Shown here: positions 60,777 through 64,000 of the stretch, in pieces
How the letters are laid out: every line of letters starts with the position of its first letter
Position numbering within the stretch: position 1 is the stretch's first letter
Assembly: GCF_044335535.1 (NCBI RefSeq)
Contig: NZ_JBIQVZ010000003.1
Coordinates: forward strand, 1-64,000
Direction of reading: 5' to 3'
DNA from: Mariniflexile sp044335535
GTDB taxonomy: Bacteria > Bacteroidota > Bacteroidia > Flavobacteriales > Flavobacteriaceae
Length of the DNA: 64,000 nucleotides
The notes under the pieces: generated by a model
Told to the model about the DNA's origin: nothing
Databases searched by the model: none
What the model saw: only the letters and a program-made list of their open reading frames with translations
Translations under genes and position numbers: made by a program

Positions 60777-62417
60777 ATGAAAAAAATAAAATATATTACC
60801 TGTTCAGGAGTGGCTGCTGTTGCACTCTTTCTGATCCTAATTACTTCCTGTACAAAACTGGAAGACACTTCTTATGATCAGATTATTTCAAGTGAGTTTG
60901 TTCCAACCGCTTATGATATACCGGCAATTACCGGTGCACCTTATGTCGATTGGCGTGGTCTTCTCTTACAATGGAATACCGTATATCGTGCACAAGAAGT
61001 TTCCGGTGATGAAATGTTGACACCCGCCCGCCCAAATGGTTGGGTTGATGGAGGAGTGTACCGTCGCATCCACGAACATAAGTGGACAACTGATGATGAT
61101 ATTGTTATCAATATCTGGACAAGAGCATACGGTGGAATCACCAATTGCAACCGTATTATTTATCAGGTTCAAACAGGACAAATTCCTGTTGCCGCAGAAG
61201 ACGTTGATCCATTAGTAGCAGAGATGAAAATCTTAAGAGCCTCTTATTACTGGATTTTATGTGATATTTATGGGAACGTACCAATTGTTGACAGTTTTGA
61301 TGTGCCTGAAGGTTTTCTGCCTCAGCAAAACACACGGAAAGAGGTATATGATTTCATAGTAAAAGACATAATCGACAATATCTCGATGGTAAGCGAGGAA
61401 AATAGTCAGGCAACCTATGGAAAATTTAACAAATGGGCAGCGCTTAGCCTGTTGGCCAAAATGTACCTGAACGCTGAAGTGTACACCGGAACTCCGCAAT
61501 GGGACGCTTGCATTGAAGTATGTAATACAATCATTAATTCAGGTGAATTCAGTTTGGAATCAAACCAGAAAAATGTATTTATTACTGAGAATCAAAATTC
61601 AAATGAAATCATTTTTGCATTGCCATTTGATTCAAAGTATGTCAGTGATTGGAACTCGTTTGATGTGCATATGCAAACATTGGATCCAGGCAACCAAAAA
61701 ACCTACAACCTAGAATACAGCCCTTGGGGTGGTGTTTGTGCTGTTCCTCAATTTATTAGCACATTTGACACCCTAGACTCTAGGTATATTGATAATTATA
61801 TCAAAGGGCCACAGTATGCTGCAAATGGAGATCCCATTATTGCGAGCATGGGTGATTGGGCTGGGAAACCATTGTTTTTCCGTAATTATGTTGGCGGAGT
61901 TGATGAATCAGAAGAAGTTGATGGATTTCGTTTAGGCAAATTTGAAATAGCGATGGGAGCCACAAACCGGTTGAGTAACGACTGGCCACTTTTCAGATAT
62001 GCCGATATTTTGATGATGAAGGCAGAAAGCCTCTTAAGAACAGGACTTGCTGATGAAGCAGCAGCTATTGTCTCCGAAGTACGTGCCCGCAACTTTAAAA
62101 ACAATCCTGAAAAAGCAGTGGTTACCGGAGCAGAGCTCGCTGGGGGAAGCACTTATGATTACGGTTTGAGAAACCATCTGGAATCAACAGAAGAAGGAGG
62201 GGCTGATATACAGTACGGCCGTATGCTTGATGAATTGGGTTGGGAATTCTGTCAGGAAGCCCGTCGCCGCTCCGATATGATCCGTTTTGGAGTTTTTACC
62301 AAGAAATCCTGGTTGTCACACTCGCCAAATGGTGATTATAGAGCATTATTCCCTATCCCTCAGAGTGAAATAGCCAAAAACTCAAATTTGACACAAAATC
62401 CAGGTTATTCATTATGA
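60777..62417 (+). CDS. SusD/RagB-family outer-membrane glycan-binding lipoprotein
   Basis: 546 residues. Lipobox LITSC (Cys near 25). The N-terminal SusD-like region contains TPR-type helices (KILRASYYWILCDIYGNVPIVDSF), and the C-terminal RagB domain ends RRRSDMIRFGVFTKKSW, then YRALFPIPQSEIAKNSNLTQNPGY, the standard SusD ending. It forms the lid of the SusC barrel and binds the glycan substrate. Base composition matches susC. The substrate is unknown; the GH31 gene that follows hints at alpha-linked glucose or xylose. Confidence 0.95.
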   Translation: MKKIKYITCSGVAAVALFLILITSCTKLEDTSYDQIISSEFVPTAYDIPAITGAPYVDWRGLLLQWNTVYRAQEVSGDEMLTPARPNGWVDGGVYRRIHEHKWTTDDDIVINIWTRAYGGITNCNRIIYQVQTGQIPVAAEDVDPLVAEMKILRASYYWILCDIYGNVPIVDSFDVPEGFLPQQNTRKEVYDFIVKDIIDNISMVSEENSQATYGKFNKWAALSLLAKMYLNAEVYTGTPQWDACIEVCNTIINSGEFSLESNQKNVFITENQNSNEIIFALPFDSKYVSDWNSFDVHMQTLDPGNQKTYNLEYSPWGGVCAVPQFISTFDTLDSRYIDNYIKGPQYAANGDPIIASMGDWAGKPLFFRNYVGGVDESEEVDGFRLGKFEIAMGATNRLSNDWPLFRYADILMMKAESLLRTGLADEAAAIVSEVRARNFKNNPEKAVVTGAELAGGSTYDYGLRNHLESTEEGGADIQYGRMLDELGWEFCQEARRRSDMIRFGVFTKKSWLSHSPNGDYRALFPIPQSEIAKNSNLTQNPGYSL

Positions 62418-62436
62418 TAATCTAGAGTTTTTATAT

Positions 62437-62470
62437 GAGAAGTTCATTTTAATTAATGAACTTCTCTTTT
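62437..62470 (+). terminator. Terminator-like hairpin between susD and the GH31 gene
   Basis: GAGAAGTTCATT and AATGAACTTCTC form a perfect 12-bp stem with a six-base loop, followed by TTTTT. It lies 20 bp after the susD stop, so it could reduce or separate downstream expression. Confidence 0.65.
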
Positions 62471-62495
62471 TATAAACAATCAAAAATCTAATAAA

Positions 62496-64000
62496 ATGCC
62501 AAGAAAAATTTTACTGTCAGTTTTATTAACTTTTTATATGTTCAGCCCTAATATTTATGCAGGCAATTATATTGAAAGTAAGTCAAGAATTAAGACAAAT
62601 GTCCATTCCAGCGATATTTTTTATATTGCTAATTCTAATGTTCACTCAGTGAATTTTATTGAAAACAAACCAGGAATAAAAATAACAGTCAATTCCATTG
62701 ATATTAACATTCAATTTTACAGCCCTCAAATTGTACGTATTATAAAATCAGTAGAAGGAGTAGATTTCAAAAAAGAAAGCCTTTCTGTTGTAAAGGAAGC
62801 CCAAGATGTTCCTGTTAAGATTGAAGAGACTGATGAAATGATTACGTTAACAAGTTCTTCAATAAAGGTTACAGTAAATAAAAAGACTGGGCTAATTGAA
62901 TTCTTTAATACCGAAAACCAACTTTTGATATCTGAAAAGGAAAAGGGAACTGCCATAATTCCTAAGAAGTATGCAGGAGTTGATGCTTTTAATGTAAAGC
63001 AAATGTTTCAGTTAGAGCCTTCAGAATACATTTATGGTTTGGGACAGTTGCAACAAGGCAAAATGTCGCAACGCAATCAGGAAGTATTTTTGAAACAAGG
63101 AAATCAGGAAACAGTCATTCCATTTTTCTTGTCTAACAAAGGATATGGGTTATTTTGGGACAACTATTCGCCAACTACTTTTTCTAATAATCAAGAAGCA
63201 ACTTCTTTCGATTCTGAAATTGGGCAATGTATTGATTATTATGTTATGTTTGGTGGAAATGCTGATGGTGTTATTGCTCAAATGCGCGACTTAACAGGAG
63301 AAGTGCCAATGTTTCCTTACTGGACTTATGGTTATTGGCAAAGTCGCGAACGCTATAAAACACAGTTTGAAACTGTTGGAGTAGTTAAAAAATATCGTGA
63401 ATTGGGAGTGCCATTAGATGGGATTATTCAAGATTGGCGCTATTGGGGACAGGATAGTGTTTGGAACAGAATGGGTTTTGATAAAACAATTTTTCCAGAC
63501 CCAAAAGCAATGGTTGATGAAGTGCATGATATGAATGCCCATTTAATGATTGTAGCTTGGCCGGGTTTTGGACCTTTAACAAAACAATATGCTGAGTTTA
63601 AAAGCCGAAACATGCAACTTAACTTTTTAACATGGCCTCCAAATTCAGGAACGAAACCATACGACGTATATAATCCTGTAGCTCGTGATATTTATTGGGA
63701 TTACCTTAATAAAGGCGTTTTTTCTAACATCAATAATGATGCATGGTGGTTAGATTCCTCAGAGCCAGATCACATTGAAGTTAAGGATGAGGATTTTGAA
63801 CAACCAACATTTCTTGGTCCATACCGCTCTGTGGTAAATGCATTTCCTCTTGAGCATATTAAAGGAGTTTCGACCCACCAACGTGCCACAACCGATGAGA
63901 AAAGAGTTTTTATTTTAACTCGTTCAGCTTTTGCCGGCCAACAGCGCTATGGTGCAAATTCGTGGTCTGGTGATGTAGTAACAGATTGGAATGTACTACG
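62496..64000 (+). CDS. Glycoside hydrolase family 31 (alpha-glucosidase/alpha-xylosidase), 3' end outside window
   Basis: 501 codons visible from the ATG at 62496, open to the right edge. Signal peptide 1-22 (ending NIYA). N-terminal beta domain with EPSEYIYGLGQL near 180, then the (beta/alpha)8 barrel from about 265 (GEVPMFPYWTYGYWQSRERY; LDGIIQDWRYWGQ). The nucleophile Asp is in WWLDSSEPD (about 417) and the acid/base Asp in NSWSGDV (near 493). The family acts on alpha-glucosides or alpha-xylosides such as xyloglucan side chains. Periplasmic or surface enzyme of the polysaccharide-utilisation locus. The C-terminal domains are missing from view. Confidence 0.93.
   Translation, partial: MPRKILLSVLLTFYMFSPNIYAGNYIESKSRIKTNVHSSDIFYIANSNVHSVNFIENKPGIKITVNSIDINIQFYSPQIVRIIKSVEGVDFKKESLSVVKEAQDVPVKIEETDEMITLTSSSIKVTVNKKTGLIEFFNTENQLLISEKEKGTAIIPKKYAGVDAFNVKQMFQLEPSEYIYGLGQLQQGKMSQRNQEVFLKQGNQETVIPFFLSNKGYGLFWDNYSPTTFSNNQEATSFDSEIGQCIDYYVMFGGNADGVIAQMRDLTGEVPMFPYWTYGYWQSRERYKTQFETVGVVKKYRELGVPLDGIIQDWRYWGQDSVWNRMGFDKTIFPDPKAMVDEVHDMNAHLMIVAWPGFGPLTKQYAEFKSRNMQLNFLTWPPNSGTKPYDVYNPVARDIYWDYLNKGVFSNINNDAWWLDSSEPDHIEVKDEDFEQPTFLGPYRSVVNAFPLEHIKGVSTHQRATTDEKRVFILTRSAFAGQQRYGANSWSGDVVTDWNVL

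Noticed and set aside
1..64000. rRNA, tRNA or replication-origin sequences
   Set aside because: No tRNA T-loop signature in a cloverleaf context, no rRNA-like sequence and no DnaA-box cluster was recognised.

Overview
The window is A+T-rich with short, weak ribosome-binding sites. It carries a bat aerotolerance operon, SusC/SusD with a FecI/FecR pair, a MmyA/MmyB cassette, Rhs tips ending in a family-typical core, and -7 boxes of the form TAnnTTTG. Together these point to a member of the Bacteroidota, most likely a marine or soil Flavobacteriaceae. No rRNA, tRNA or CRISPR array was seen.

Region 1 (1-13.3 kb, minus strand) is a compact run of genes for a type II secretion / type IV pilus-like machine. 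Transcribed right to left, it holds three short-leader pseudopilins (one a large GspK/PilX-like protein), GspF, a GspG-like pseudopilin, an A24 prepilin peptidase, GspE, a secretin, a PilM/PilN-like fusion, a PilO-like protein, a fibronectin-III lipoprotein, a GspC/PilP-like protein, an OmpH-like protein, an unknown membrane protein, and a large DUF2341/LamG/FN3 secreted protein that leaves the window. Two response regulators lie upstream (13.5-15.2 kb).

Region 2 (15.2-23.3 kb) is an accessory island. It contains an orphan Rhs C-terminal tip with a toxin domain and putative immunity gene, an IS4-type element with clear terminal repeats, a second toxin-tip fragment with an immunity candidate, repeated CCCCGCTG seams and palindromes, a group II intron with its reverse transcriptase, and a tyrosine recombinase.

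Region 3 (23.3-33.5 kb, minus strand) has a beta-carbonic anhydrase followed by batE, batD, batC, batB, batA, a 579-residue BatD-associated-type membrane protein, a DUF58 protein and moxR. Degenerate 7-bp repeats sit at several of the gene junctions, and one array is translated as a signal peptide.

Region 4 (33.6-55 kb) is mixed: a DUF4382 lipoprotein, a short-chain dehydrogenase, a truncated four-helix-bundle protein, an AlbA_2-type protein, a possible small RNA, an ALDH7-type dehydrogenase, an isoaspartyl peptidase, an alpha-2-macroglobulin/ABM/penicillin-binding protein 1C cluster, a mobile-mystery A/B (HTH/Fic) cassette with a truncated ATPase, an EEP-family protein, a YCII lipoprotein, a CYTH protein and DNA polymerase IV. 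MITE-like elements and palindromes are scattered between these genes.

Region 5 (55.2-64 kb, plus strand) is a polysaccharide-utilisation locus: a FecI-type sigma factor, a FecR-type anti-sigma factor, SusC, SusD and a GH31 glycosidase cut by the right edge. The susCD pair looks more G+C-rich by eye than its surroundings, and a terminator-like hairpin separates it from the glycosidase.
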